DNA of 64,000 nt from NCBI RefSeq assembly GCF_000564855.1, contig NZ_AYXG01000184.1, forward strand, positions 49,819 through 113,818, in the 5' to 3' direction. The DNA comes from Actinokineospora spheciospongiae (GTDB lineage Bacteria; Actinomycetota; Actinomycetes; Mycobacteriales; Pseudonocardiaceae). The translations under genes and the position numbers were made by a program. Below, one piece after another: positions 36,101 through 43,606 of this stretch. The notes beneath the pieces were generated by a model that saw nothing but the letters and a program-made list of their open reading frames with translations, did not search any database and had not been told where the DNA came from. Each line of letters begins with the position of its first letter. The first letter of the stretch is position 1.

Positions 36101-37870
36101 GCCCCCGACCCGGCGAAGTGGCCGACCGGCGCGGCGCAGAGCCGCGCGGTCGCCGACCCGGCGCTGGCGGGCTGGATCGCGGAGCTGCTGCCCGCCCCGG
36201 GCACGCTGACCGCCGAGGCCGCCCTCGCCGACGGCACGACCAGGCCGTTCACCCTCGCCGCCGCCGCACTGTCCCCCTTGGACTGGCTGGCGCTCGTCCC
36301 GCCGGACCCGTCGGCCCCGCTGGCCGGAACCGACCTCGACGCGCACCTGCTGCGCGCCGCCGCGACGGTTTCCGGCGGGGTCCGGGTCACCTCGGTGACC
36401 TGCCCCGACCTGCCCACCATGCTGGAGGCCGCCCGCGCCGCCAAGGACCTGGTCGCGGGCGCCCGCCCACTGCGCCCGGCCGACCTGACCCTCCCCGAAC
36501 ACGCCGACACCCCACCCACCACCGGCACCCCGGGCACCGGCACCCCAGGCACCGGGACGCCGGACCCCGGCACGGGAACACCGGGCGGCGGCACGCCGGG
36601 CACCGGAACCCCGGGAACAGGCACGCCGGACCCGGGCACACCCGGCGGTGACACCGGCACTCCGGGCACGGGCGGCGGCAAGCCCGGCCAGAACCCCGGC
36701 GAAACCCCGCCCTACAACCCGCACCCACCCGGCGGCGGAGAAACCAGCCTGCTCCACACGAGCACCCCGAACGACGACACCGGCACACCGGGAACCCACA
36801 AGCCCGGCCACACCCCACCCCCACCCGGCGGCGGCGAAACCAGCCTGCTCCGCACGAACACCCCGGCCGCCTCCGCCGCCCTCGCCCCAGCGAGCGCGGC
36901 CGACCGCGCCGCCGCCGTGACCGCCCTGGTCGACCGCGTCGCCGCCCAGCTCGCGGGTACCGACCTCGGCCAGCTCCGGGACGGCCTGCTCGCGGCCAAC
37001 CTGCTCGGCGTCCCCGGCGTCGTCCCACCCCCCGCCGCCCCCGGCGACACCGACCGGGGCGTGCTCAGCGCCCTGGCCGCGGCGGCGCTGCCGGAGGTCA
37101 CCCGGCGCCGGGACGCCGCGGCCCTGGAACCCGACCCCGTCCGCAAGCTCGGCGTCCTGACCGGCGTCGACGTCCTCGGGGTCTTCACCCTCGCGGGCGA
37201 CACCCCCGCCACCGCCACCGACCTGCTCGCCTCGCTCGGCACCAGCACGGCGCTGCAAGGCGGGGACCCCACGGTCGCGGCGACCCGGCTGCTCGACGTC
37301 GCCGAGGTGCGGCCCGGTGTCGACCGGTTCGTCACCTCGCTGGGCTACGCCGAGGCGCTGGGCGCGGGCGACTCGCTCAGCGCGGACGTCGCGCAGCTAC
37401 CGAAACCGCCCGCGGGCAAGGAGTCCGCGGAGCGGTGGGCGGGCCTGCCGTCGACCAACCCCGGCACCAGGCTGGCGTTCACCCTGCACCTGCCCTTCGG
37501 CGCGCCCACCGCGACCACGCCGGTGTGCGGGCTGATGGTGGAGGAGTGGACGGAGGTCGTGCCCCGGCGGCGGGAGACAACGGCGGTCGCGCTGCACGCC
37601 GAGAGCCCGGATTCCGCGCCACCGCAGGCGATCCTGCTGGCCGTGTCCCCGGACCGGCGGGCGGTGTGGGACCCGGCGCTGCTGGCCGAGACCGTCCTGG
37701 AGGCGCTGGAGCTGGCCCGGTTGCGCATGGTCGACCTGGAGGCCCTGCACCCGGCGAACCCGGACGCGCTGACCGACATCGGCCAACTCCTCCCGGCCGC
37801 CGTGCTGGCCGCCAACACCGCTCCGAGGGACGCGGTGTCCACCGACTTCACCCGCGCGCTGCCGCGCTGA
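33185..37870 (+). CDS. Giant protein of unknown function with Gly-Thr-Pro linker
   Basis: 1561-aa protein; ATG 33185 overlaps the previous stop by eight bases. The N-terminus is distinctive (HPVALLPVRLETRF, LLVRVYPDEIHVDSHEPPLT, WGKRYWTAVWRAG), and I recall similar N-termini in other unannotated large bacterial proteins next to homologues of the following gene. Further conserved-looking blocks are LRVGKQPYGVLPVLPVDRW and SWIDRLRALAPLRS. Residues ~1107-1232 are a low-complexity linker of GTPGTGTP units containing two copies of PPGGGETSLL. After it comes a compact C-terminal domain (~1240-1561). No transmembrane segment or signal peptide. Function unknown; position and overlaps say it works with its four neighbours. 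Confidence 0.72.
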   Translation: MPDTTTEVPWTLAADHPVALLPVRLETRFTDTELLVRVYPDEIHVDSHEPPLTADEAEWGKRYWTAVWRAGLPGVETDPAERAAWEELAGRYGAERASWVARVLEPTNPQARPSGTPAFPATAPFREGPWTKRAVARAMPTRWHVHGHPIAAGAAVQRVVGKPVPRPLPIGPSPDRTADLDPAAPPVDADTAWLVDFTAAEAVGMAVRLPRAVNGVSGYRTLIAHGVVEQAGAAGEVPAEATARELADLFEAQFHTRGMGFVAPGAATNNTATAASTHSRNDPEARAALRVRHGDAAPAAPDAAARVLTTALGLPLTSTGGAGGPAAATPGALARARGAGRADDKRVRDMATALWAVTGGYTLTQLTAGRFTEGQVRGVREHLRRYVRPAGPLPMLRVGKQPYGVLPVLPVDRWVSTEMNEWPGLHPDVVPFLRTLRDRIWRPAADDPAAVPRITRAPQDDQVVARALAMAPTARRVFARSSLGVDYITALWRFAELALSEQWRTDLGAAAAALAARFGLGPFDVRLAKLVHAKESYPLDAPWTLAPETVAGGRPVDYLAALGSAARTPGELRDAVDLGPAASTPLLYRLVRHALLVEFGMAAERVLGPLAEPELVGVDDRAATQTVFTRLDSPMPGWSGSVGAWVRGPGAADSRAHQVTEASTAVRALADVPPADLERMLAQQLDTTSHRLDAWLTSLATRRLEWQRAAKPTGVHLGGYGWVTDVVPRPTAPSRVTALPPDEAGPLVNAGSDVPSPIHAPSPAHAVTAAVLRAAQRAHGDRPDAPTAVDLTSERARAAAWVLDGVRQGQPLGALLGARVERWVRDHPLPALSSWIDRLRALAPLRSSSVDTEGTPTEVVAFRDALDGLALHRRASAGRLDPVRDVGATAGSADATALAQVFAKLADLVDAVADTLLVEGVHQAVQGNPLRAGATIAAMSTGEAPPPEPESLRTPRTGDAVTHRVAVLLDGTAPDPAKWPTGAAQSRAVADPALAGWIAELLPAPGTLTAEAALADGTTRPFTLAAAALSPLDWLALVPPDPSAPLAGTDLDAHLLRAAATVSGGVRVTSVTCPDLPTMLEAARAAKDLVAGARPLRPADLTLPEHADTPPTTGTPGTGTPGTGTPDPGTGTPGGGTPGTGTPGTGTPDPGTPGGDTGTPGTGGGKPGQNPGETPPYNPHPPGGGETSLLHTSTPNDDTGTPGTHKPGHTPPPPGGGETSLLRTNTPAASAALAPASAADRAAAVTALVDRVAAQLAGTDLGQLRDGLLAANLLGVPGVVPPPAAPGDTDRGVLSALAAAALPEVTRRRDAAALEPDPVRKLGVLTGVDVLGVFTLAGDTPATATDLLASLGTSTALQGGDPTVAATRLLDVAEVRPGVDRFVTSLGYAEALGAGDSLSADVAQLPKPPAGKESAERWAGLPSTNPGTRLAFTLHLPFGAPTATTPVCGLMVEEWTEVVPRRRETTAVALHAESPDSAPPQAILLAVSPDRRAVWDPALLAETVLEALELARLRMVDLEALHPANPDALTDIGQLLPAAVLAANTAPRDAVSTDFTRALPR
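36725..36864 (+). repeat. Two 44-bp direct repeats inside the Gly-Thr-Pro linker
   Basis: Copies at 36725-36768 and 36821-36864 are nearly identical and encode PPGGGETSLL followed by H/R-T-S/N-T-P. The sequence around and before them (from ~36508) is itself built from ACCGGCACCCC(G)-like units encoding GTP and GTG. It is in frame within the 1561-aa gene. Confidence 0.75.
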
Positions 37871-37884
37871 GCAAAGGACGACCG

Positions 37885-39534
37885 ATGGCCTCCATCACCA
37901 CCTGGACCCGGCTCGAACCCCGCGCCCGCTCCGGCGACCTGCGCCCGGCCACCGAGGCGCAACTGCACGACCCGCTGTGGTCGCTGGGCAGGCAGTGGCA
38001 GTTCGGCGAGTTCCTCGGCGACGACGCCGGTTCGCCGGTGTGGGTGCGCGTGCGCGGCACGGCGAGCACGGTGACCGCGTTCAGGGCGGGTTCCGCCCCG
38101 CGCGAGGACTACGACCCGGACGTGCCGCTGGAGGCGGTCGCCGAACGGGAGCAGACCCACCGCACCGACCTGCGCGCCGCCGCCGAGTCCGGGCAGCGGC
38201 TGTCCCGGGTGCTCACCGCGGCGGGCCTGCCCGCGGTCGCCGCCGCCGTCCTGCGCGAGTTCCCGATGCCCGCGCCGGGTCCGCACGAGCCGGAGTCCGC
38301 GCGCCGGTACCTGGCCGTGCTGGCCGGGCGGGCCGTGCACGGCGACGCGTTCGCCGCCGAGTCGCTGCACCTGGTCCCGGCCGGCACCCTCCCGCCCCGG
38401 CTCGGCCTGGACCCGACCGCCACGGCCGCCGCCGTCCCGGTCGTCGAGGAGTGGTTGGCCTGGCACTACGGCAGGCGGCTGCACGGCCCGGAATCGTGGG
38501 ACCCGACCCGGCTGGAGCACCGCTTCACCGTCGCCGCCAGGGTCGACGGGGCCGAGGTCGCCCTGCGCGCCCCGGAGTACCCCGGCGGGCGGCTGGACTG
38601 GCCCGACTTCACCGCGGCGGGCGCGGACGGGCTGGCCCCGGCGGCCAGGCAGGAGAAGGTTGTCTCCACCACCTTCGCCGCGCCCGCCTCCTTCCCCGGG
38701 ATGCCCGCCCGCCGGTACTGGGAGTTCGAGGACGCCAGGACCACCATCGGCGGCGTGGAGGCGGCCCCGGAGGACCTGGCCAGGATGCTGCTGGCCGAGT
38801 TCGCCACCGTCTACAGCTCCGACTGGTACGCCGTGCCCCTGGACGTGCCGGTCGGGTCGCTGACCAGGCTGACCTCGGTCGTCGTCGCGGACACCTTCAG
38901 CTCCGTCCTCGGCGGCCCCACCCTGGCCCCGCTGCCCGGCACGGGCAAGGGCGACGCCCACTGGTCGCTGTTCACCCTCAGCACCACCTCCGGCGGCAGG
39001 CTGCGGGCGCTGTTCCTGCCCCCGTCCACCGGCCGCGGCCTCGACGGCGAACCGGTCGAGGAGGTCCTGTTCGCCCGCGACGAGGACGCCAACCAGGCGT
39101 GGGCGGTGGAGAAGAAGGTCACCGACGCCATCGGCGGCGCGCTCGACCGGACCGGGGAACCGTTCACCCCGCACGTCCCCGGGGCCACCGAGGCCGGGGC
39201 GCTGCGCTACCGGCTGGCCACCGCGGTCCCGGTCAACTGGATTCCGATGCTGCCGGTGGAGACCCGCCCGGGCGCGGTCGTGCTGCGCAGGGCCCACCTC
39301 GTCCGCCACCACCCGGACGGCACGCAGGAGGAGGTCGCGCCACTGGGCGAACTGCTGTCCGCCACGCACGACGTCCGGGAGGAGGAGATCCCGCGCGAGG
39401 GCGCCCAGGTCACCCGCGCCACCCAGTACACCCGCGGCGCCGACGGCAGGCACCACCTGTGGACCGGCCGCCGCAAGCGACCCGGCACCGGGGAGTCCGC
39501 CAGCGGGCTGCGGTTCGACTCGCTGCTGGACTGA
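37885..39534 (+). CDS. Conserved protein of unknown function (LGRQWQFGEF family), last gene of the giant operon
   Basis: 549-aa protein, ATG 37885 with AAAGGA upstream, 14 bp after the previous stop. The N-terminus has a striking motif, EAQLHDPLWSLGRQWQFGEF, followed by GDDAGSPVWVRV; I recall the same motif in other unannotated proteins that sit beside large VRLETRF-type proteins, but no function is known. Further blocks: PRLGLDPTATAAAVPVVEEW, FPGMPARRYWEFEDARTTIG, EFATVYSSDWYAVPLDVPVG and a C-terminal part with NWIPMLPVETRPG. No signal, membrane span or catalytic motif was recognised. Length and charge suggest a soluble protein. Confidence 0.75.
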   Translation: MASITTWTRLEPRARSGDLRPATEAQLHDPLWSLGRQWQFGEFLGDDAGSPVWVRVRGTASTVTAFRAGSAPREDYDPDVPLEAVAEREQTHRTDLRAAAESGQRLSRVLTAAGLPAVAAAVLREFPMPAPGPHEPESARRYLAVLAGRAVHGDAFAAESLHLVPAGTLPPRLGLDPTATAAAVPVVEEWLAWHYGRRLHGPESWDPTRLEHRFTVAARVDGAEVALRAPEYPGGRLDWPDFTAAGADGLAPAARQEKVVSTTFAAPASFPGMPARRYWEFEDARTTIGGVEAAPEDLARMLLAEFATVYSSDWYAVPLDVPVGSLTRLTSVVVADTFSSVLGGPTLAPLPGTGKGDAHWSLFTLSTTSGGRLRALFLPPSTGRGLDGEPVEEVLFARDEDANQAWAVEKKVTDAIGGALDRTGEPFTPHVPGATEAGALRYRLATAVPVNWIPMLPVETRPGAVVLRRAHLVRHHPDGTQEEVAPLGELLSATHDVREEEIPREGAQVTRATQYTRGADGRHHLWTGRRKRPGTGESASGLRFDSLLD

Positions 39535-39591
39535 ACCGGGCGGGGCACGAACGGCGCGGGCGGGCGACTCCGACCGCTCGAACCGCCCGCG

Positions 39592-39633
39592 AACCCCGGG
39601 GCCGCGCGGCTCACCCCGCACGAGCCCGGGGTT
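39592..39633 (+). terminator. Hairpin after the giant operon
   Basis: A nine-base perfect stem, AACCCCGGG (39592-39600) and CCCGGGGTT (39625-39633), encloses a 24-base GC-rich loop that can fold further. It starts 58 bp after the last stop of the operon and lies before the LexA gene. The short T run (GTTTCG) is typical of weak actinobacterial terminators. It separates lexA from the operon. Confidence 0.5.
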
Positions 39634-39789
39634 TCGCATGTGGACAGACCCCGGACGGGTGGCCCGCCCGGCCCCGGCGGACGAGGAGCGCTCGCGGCGG
39701 CACCGCGCATGCCGGGGCGAATCACCTGATCGAGGGTGTGGCCCGCCCCGGGCCGGGATCGGTGCGGCGGCGCCCCCTAGGATTCCCGG

Positions 39790-40446
39790 GTGACCGCCTA
39801 CGACGTCGACCCGTTCGAGCACCTGGACGCCTCCGCGCTGCCGCTGCGCCAGCAGCAGATCCTCGCCACCATCCAGGACTGGGCGGTCCGCCACGGCCAC
39901 TCCCCCAGCACCCGCGAGATCGGCGACGCCGTCGGCCTGCGGTCGTCGTCCTCGGTCTCGAGGCACCTGGCCAGCCTGGAGGAGCGCGGGTTCCTGCGCC
40001 GCGGCGGCGCGGTGTCGCGGCCGATCGACGTGCGGGGGTTCCTGCGGGAACCGCGGGCCGAGCGGGCCGAGGAGTCGGTGCCGGTGCCGGTGGTCGGGCA
40101 CATCGCCGCGGGCGCGCCGATCACCGCCGACGAGCACGTGGACGACGTGCTGCACCTGCCGCGCGGGCTCACCGGGCGCGGGACCGTCTTCGGCCTGCGG
40201 GTGCGCGGGGACTCCATGGTCGACGCGGCCATCTGCGACGGCGACGTCGTGCTGGTGCGGCAGCAGTCCGAAGCGCACTCGGGGCAGATCGTCGCGGCGA
40301 TGATCGACGACGAGGCCACCGTCAAGGTGTACCGGCGCAGCGGCGGTCACGTCTTCCTGGAGCCGCGCAACCCCGCCTACGACGTCCTCGACGGCGACCG
40401 GGCCGTGGTGCTGGGCCCCGTCGTCACGGTGCTGCGCAGCGTCTGA
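39790..40446 (+). CDS. lexA: LexA-family SOS repressor
   Basis: 218-aa self-cleaving repressor. The winged HTH (~17-80) reads LRQQQILATIQDWAVRHGHS, STREIGDAVGLRSSSSVSRH, close to mycobacterial LexA. The S24 domain has the scissile A107-G108 bond (IAAGAPI), the nucleophile S142 (RGDSM) and the general base K179 (ATVKVY), so RecA-stimulated cleavage should work. GTG 39790 starts the gene. The usual actinobacterial lexA neighbours (LysM gene, nrdR) are absent, so this may be a second LexA copy; it follows the giant operon on the same strand, 255 bp downstream. Confidence 0.88.
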   Translation: MTAYDVDPFEHLDASALPLRQQQILATIQDWAVRHGHSPSTREIGDAVGLRSSSSVSRHLASLEERGFLRRGGAVSRPIDVRGFLREPRAERAEESVPVPVVGHIAAGAPITADEHVDDVLHLPRGLTGRGTVFGLRVRGDSMVDAAICDGDVVLVRQQSEAHSGQIVAAMIDDEATVKVYRRSGGHVFLEPRNPAYDVLDGDRAVVLGPVVTVLRSV

Positions 40447-40512
40447 CCCACCGCGTCCGGGCGGACCCCGACCAGCCAAAGGTCCACAGAGGACAAATCA
40501 GACCGCCGCGGG

Positions 40513-43287
40513 TCAGATCGCCTGCGGCGTGCGCGGCGCCTCGGTGGGCAGGCGGGTCCGCCTCAGGTGCTCGGCCTCGGCGGTGCGCCCCTGCTCCCGG
40601 TACGCCACCAGCGCCTCCCGCCACGCGGCGTTCGCCAGGTCGGTGCGGTGCAGCGCCGCGTAGGTGTCGCCCAAGCCCTCCAGCGGTTCGGTGACCTGGT
40701 AGTCGTCCCCCAGCGAGCGGAAGGCGTCGATCGCCGCCCGGTAGTGGCCCAGGGCCTCCTCGTACCGGCCGGTGTGGTGGGCGATGCGCCCCAGGGTCGC
40801 GCTGACGTCGGCGATGCCGTGCCGGTGGTCGTGCGCGCGGAACAGCGCCAGCGCGGCGTCGGCCGCGGTCTCGGCCTCGGCGTACTCGCCGAGTTGGGCG
40901 TGGAACCAGCCCATCCCGTTGAGGATGTCGGCCTCCAGCACGGGTTCACCGAGGTCGCGGTAGGTGTGGCGGAGCCGGTCCAGGTGCTCCAGGGCCTCCC
41001 GGGTGTGGCCGAGTTCGCCGAGCGTCCACACCAGGACCCGGCGGGTGTCGGCCTGGCCCCGGGGGTCCTGCTCCCGCTCGGCCAGGGCGAGGCTGGTCTC
41101 GAGGTGGCGCGAGGCGTCCTCGTGGGCGGCCAGGCGCGAGTGCGCCTGCCCCAGGTAGCGGTGGGCCATGGCCTGCGCCGCGGTCGTCCCCGCCTGCTCT
41201 GCCGCGCGCAGGCCGAGGGTCCAGCAGGTCAGCACGTCGTGCATCCGCCCGTGCCGGAAGTGGAAGGTGTCCAGCGCCCAGGCCAGTTGCCAGACCGCGT
41301 CGTGCCTGCCCCGCTCGACCGCCCACCGCTGGATGGCCAGCAGGTTCGGGTGCTCGGCGGCGAACCAGCGCATCGCCGCCTCGTCGTCGGCCGGGGTCGT
41401 CGGCCCGCTGCGCGGGTCGGGCGGGCCGGGGTCCACCGGGTGGCGGTGCGTGGCGAGCACCGACTCCGCGGCGCAGGCGCTGTGCAGGTAGTGGTCGAGC
41501 AGCCGGTCCACGGCCGCGGCCGTGTCGGCGGCGGAGGTGGCCCGCACCCGTTCGCCCGCGTACTGGCGCAGCAGGTCGTGCATCCGGTACCGGCCGGGGG
41601 CCGACACCCCGATCAGCGACGCCTGCGCCAGGCCGCGCAGCACCGCGGTCGCCTCGGCGGGGGTGACCCCGAGCAGGCCCGCCGCGGCCGGGACGCCGAT
41701 GTCGGCCCCCGGCGCGGTGCCGAGCAGCTCGAAGGACTCGGCCTGCTCGGCGGTCAGGGCGCGGTGCGACCAGGACAGCACGGCGGGCAGGCTGGCGGTG
41801 GGGTCGTCGTCGTCGAGGGCGTCGAGGCCCGCCTCGCGCAGCTCGGTGGCGAGGTCGGCCAGCGGGACCAGCGGGCGGATGCGGCAGCGCCCGGCGATGA
41901 TGCCCAGGGCCAGCGGGAGCCCGCCGCACCGGGCCACGATCTCGTCCACCGCCTCGGGGGCCGCCGCGGTGCGCGCGGCACCGAGCCGGGCGGTCAGCAG
42001 CCTGCGCGCCTCCCCGTCGGGGAGGGCGTCGAGCGGCAGGTGGTGGGCGCGGTGGGCGGTGAGCAGGCCGGGCAGCGAACCGCGGCTGGTGACCACGACC
42101 GTGCACGTCTCCCCGCCGGGCAGCAGCGGGACGACCTGCGCGCTGTCGACGGCGTTGTCCAGCACCAGCAGCATCCGCTTGTCCGCGACCAGGCTGCGGA
42201 ACAGCGCCGTCCGCCCGTGCGGGTCGGTGGGGACGCGGTCGGCGCGGGTGCCGAGCGCCTCCAGGAACCCGCGCAGCGCCACCTGCGGGGCCATGGGGTC
42301 CTGGTCGGGGCTGAACCCGCGCAGGTCCACGAACAACTGCCCGTCCGGGAACCGGTCCAGGGCGCGGTGGGCCCAGTGCAGCGCCAGCCAGGTCTTGCCG
42401 ATGCCCCCGGTCCCGGCGACCACGACGACCCCGCCGTCCTCGGCCCCGCCCACGGCGGCGTCCAGGGCGGCGAGGGCGTCCGCGCGGCCCGCGAACGGCG
42501 CGGGCCGGGCGGGGAGCTGCCGGGGGACCGCAGGCGCGGTCCGCGCCTCGGGCTGCTCGGCCCCGTCGGTGAGGATGCGCTGGTGCAGGGCGGTGAGCGC
42601 GGCACCGGGGTCGACACCCAGCTCCTCGACCAGCCGCACCCGGAACCGCCGGTAGTGGTTGAGCGCGTCGGCGGTGCGGCCGTCGCGGTGCAGCGCCCGC
42701 ATGAACTGCCCGGCGACTCGCTCGTCCAGCGGGTGCTCGACGACCCGCGCGGACAGCTCGGCGACCAGCGCGTCGTCGCGCCCGCCGAGCCGCAGCCGGG
42801 CGTCGGTCAGGTCGCACTCGGCGCCGAAGCGCACCCGGTGCAGGCGGTCGCGCTCCTCGGCGGCCCACTCGCCGTCCAGGCCGGTCAGGGCTTCCCCGCG
42901 CCACAGCTCCAACGCCGAGGTCAGCAGCTCGGCGGCCTCCTCGGCGTCACCGGAGGCCGCCCGCGCACACAGGTCGTTGAAGCGCCGCAGGTCCACCGTG
43001 ACGTGCTCGTCGAGCAGCACGAACCCGCCGGAGCGCCGTTTGATGTCCGCCCCGGTCCCGGCGAACGCGGTGCGCAGCCGCGACACGTAGCTGGCGAGGG
43101 TCTTGCGCGAGGTGGACGGCGGGTCGACCCCCCACACCCGGTCCACCAGTTGCTCGTCGGACACCACCCGGCCCAGGTCGACGGCGAGGGCGGCCAGGAC
43201 GCAGCGCTGCTTGGCGGCGCCGATGTCGACCGGGCGCCCGTGCGCGCTCGCCCCGACCTCGCCGAGCAGGCCGATCCGCACCGCCAT
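40513..43287 (-). CDS. SARP-family regulator with NB-ARC ATPase and TPR domains (AfsR-like)
   Basis: 924-aa regulator. In order: OmpR-like winged helix (~1-90, RIGLLGEVGASAHGRPVDIG, ASYVSRLRTAF), bacterial transcriptional activator domain (~95-245, LWRGEALTGLDGEW, ALNHYRRFRVRLVEELGVDP), NB-ARC ATPase with P-loop GTGGIGKT (~292-299) and Walker B RMLLVLDN (~371-378), then TPR helices (~620-910). This is AfsR architecture; such proteins usually activate secondary-metabolite or developmental genes. ATG 43287 follows a GGGGGGAG ribosome site. The gene converges on lexA. Its ATPase/TPR part is paralogous to the protein at 2355-4562. Confidence 0.92.
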   Translation of the reverse strand: MAVRIGLLGEVGASAHGRPVDIGAAKQRCVLAALAVDLGRVVSDEQLVDRVWGVDPPSTSRKTLASYVSRLRTAFAGTGADIKRRSGGFVLLDEHVTVDLRRFNDLCARAASGDAEEAAELLTSALELWRGEALTGLDGEWAAEERDRLHRVRFGAECDLTDARLRLGGRDDALVAELSARVVEHPLDERVAGQFMRALHRDGRTADALNHYRRFRVRLVEELGVDPGAALTALHQRILTDGAEQPEARTAPAVPRQLPARPAPFAGRADALAALDAAVGGAEDGGVVVVAGTGGIGKTWLALHWAHRALDRFPDGQLFVDLRGFSPDQDPMAPQVALRGFLEALGTRADRVPTDPHGRTALFRSLVADKRMLLVLDNAVDSAQVVPLLPGGETCTVVVTSRGSLPGLLTAHRAHHLPLDALPDGEARRLLTARLGAARTAAAPEAVDEIVARCGGLPLALGIIAGRCRIRPLVPLADLATELREAGLDALDDDDPTASLPAVLSWSHRALTAEQAESFELLGTAPGADIGVPAAAGLLGVTPAEATAVLRGLAQASLIGVSAPGRYRMHDLLRQYAGERVRATSAADTAAAVDRLLDHYLHSACAAESVLATHRHPVDPGPPDPRSGPTTPADDEAAMRWFAAEHPNLLAIQRWAVERGRHDAVWQLAWALDTFHFRHGRMHDVLTCWTLGLRAAEQAGTTAAQAMAHRYLGQAHSRLAAHEDASRHLETSLALAEREQDPRGQADTRRVLVWTLGELGHTREALEHLDRLRHTYRDLGEPVLEADILNGMGWFHAQLGEYAEAETAADAALALFRAHDHRHGIADVSATLGRIAHHTGRYEEALGHYRAAIDAFRSLGDDYQVTEPLEGLGDTYAALHRTDLANAAWREALVAYREQGRTAEAEHLRRTRLPTEAPRTPQAI

Positions 43288-43606
43288 ACTCCCCCCGAGT
43301 GGATCGGAGCCCAGACCCACCGACACCGGGCGATCCCCTCGGCACCTCCCACGGGTGGGGTGCCTCGCACGGCGAGCGGTGACACGCAGCGGCCGCTGCG
43401 CCGCCCATGATGCCGGCGCCGAGCAGGTCGGCGGACAACCGCCCCGCCGGTCCCGCGCCGAACGCCGGGGAAGCCCCGCGGTGCGACCCCGCCGCCCGGC
43501 GCCGGGATCAGGTCCGGCGCCGCCCCGATCACCGGTTCTCCGTCGGGGACGGGAAATCTGGTGTGGCAGGAATGCGCATCAGCGGCAGGCTCCGGCCAAG
43601 ACCAGC
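43288..43606. other. 319-bp non-coding gap upstream of the SARP gene
   Basis: It contains the SARP ribosome site and an imperfect hairpin with GGCACC (43341-43346) and GGTGCC (43359-43364) arms, followed by a small CTCGC-ACG-GCGAG dyad (43364-43376). These may be operator or leader structure for the SARP gene. I see no gene in it. Confidence 0.45.

Noticed and set aside
19644..39534. Contractile injection system or tailocin
   Set aside because: No sheath, tube, baseplate, AAA+ or spike gene is present in the window; only an indirect resemblance in lack of signal peptides and in binding domains.
19644..39534. Nonribosomal peptide or polyketide synthase cluster, suggested by gene size
   Set aside because: No adenylation, condensation, ketosynthase or carrier-protein motifs occur in the five proteins.
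39535..39789. LexA box upstream of lexA
   Set aside because: CGAAC occurs at 39579-39583 but no GTTC half-site stands at the right distance.
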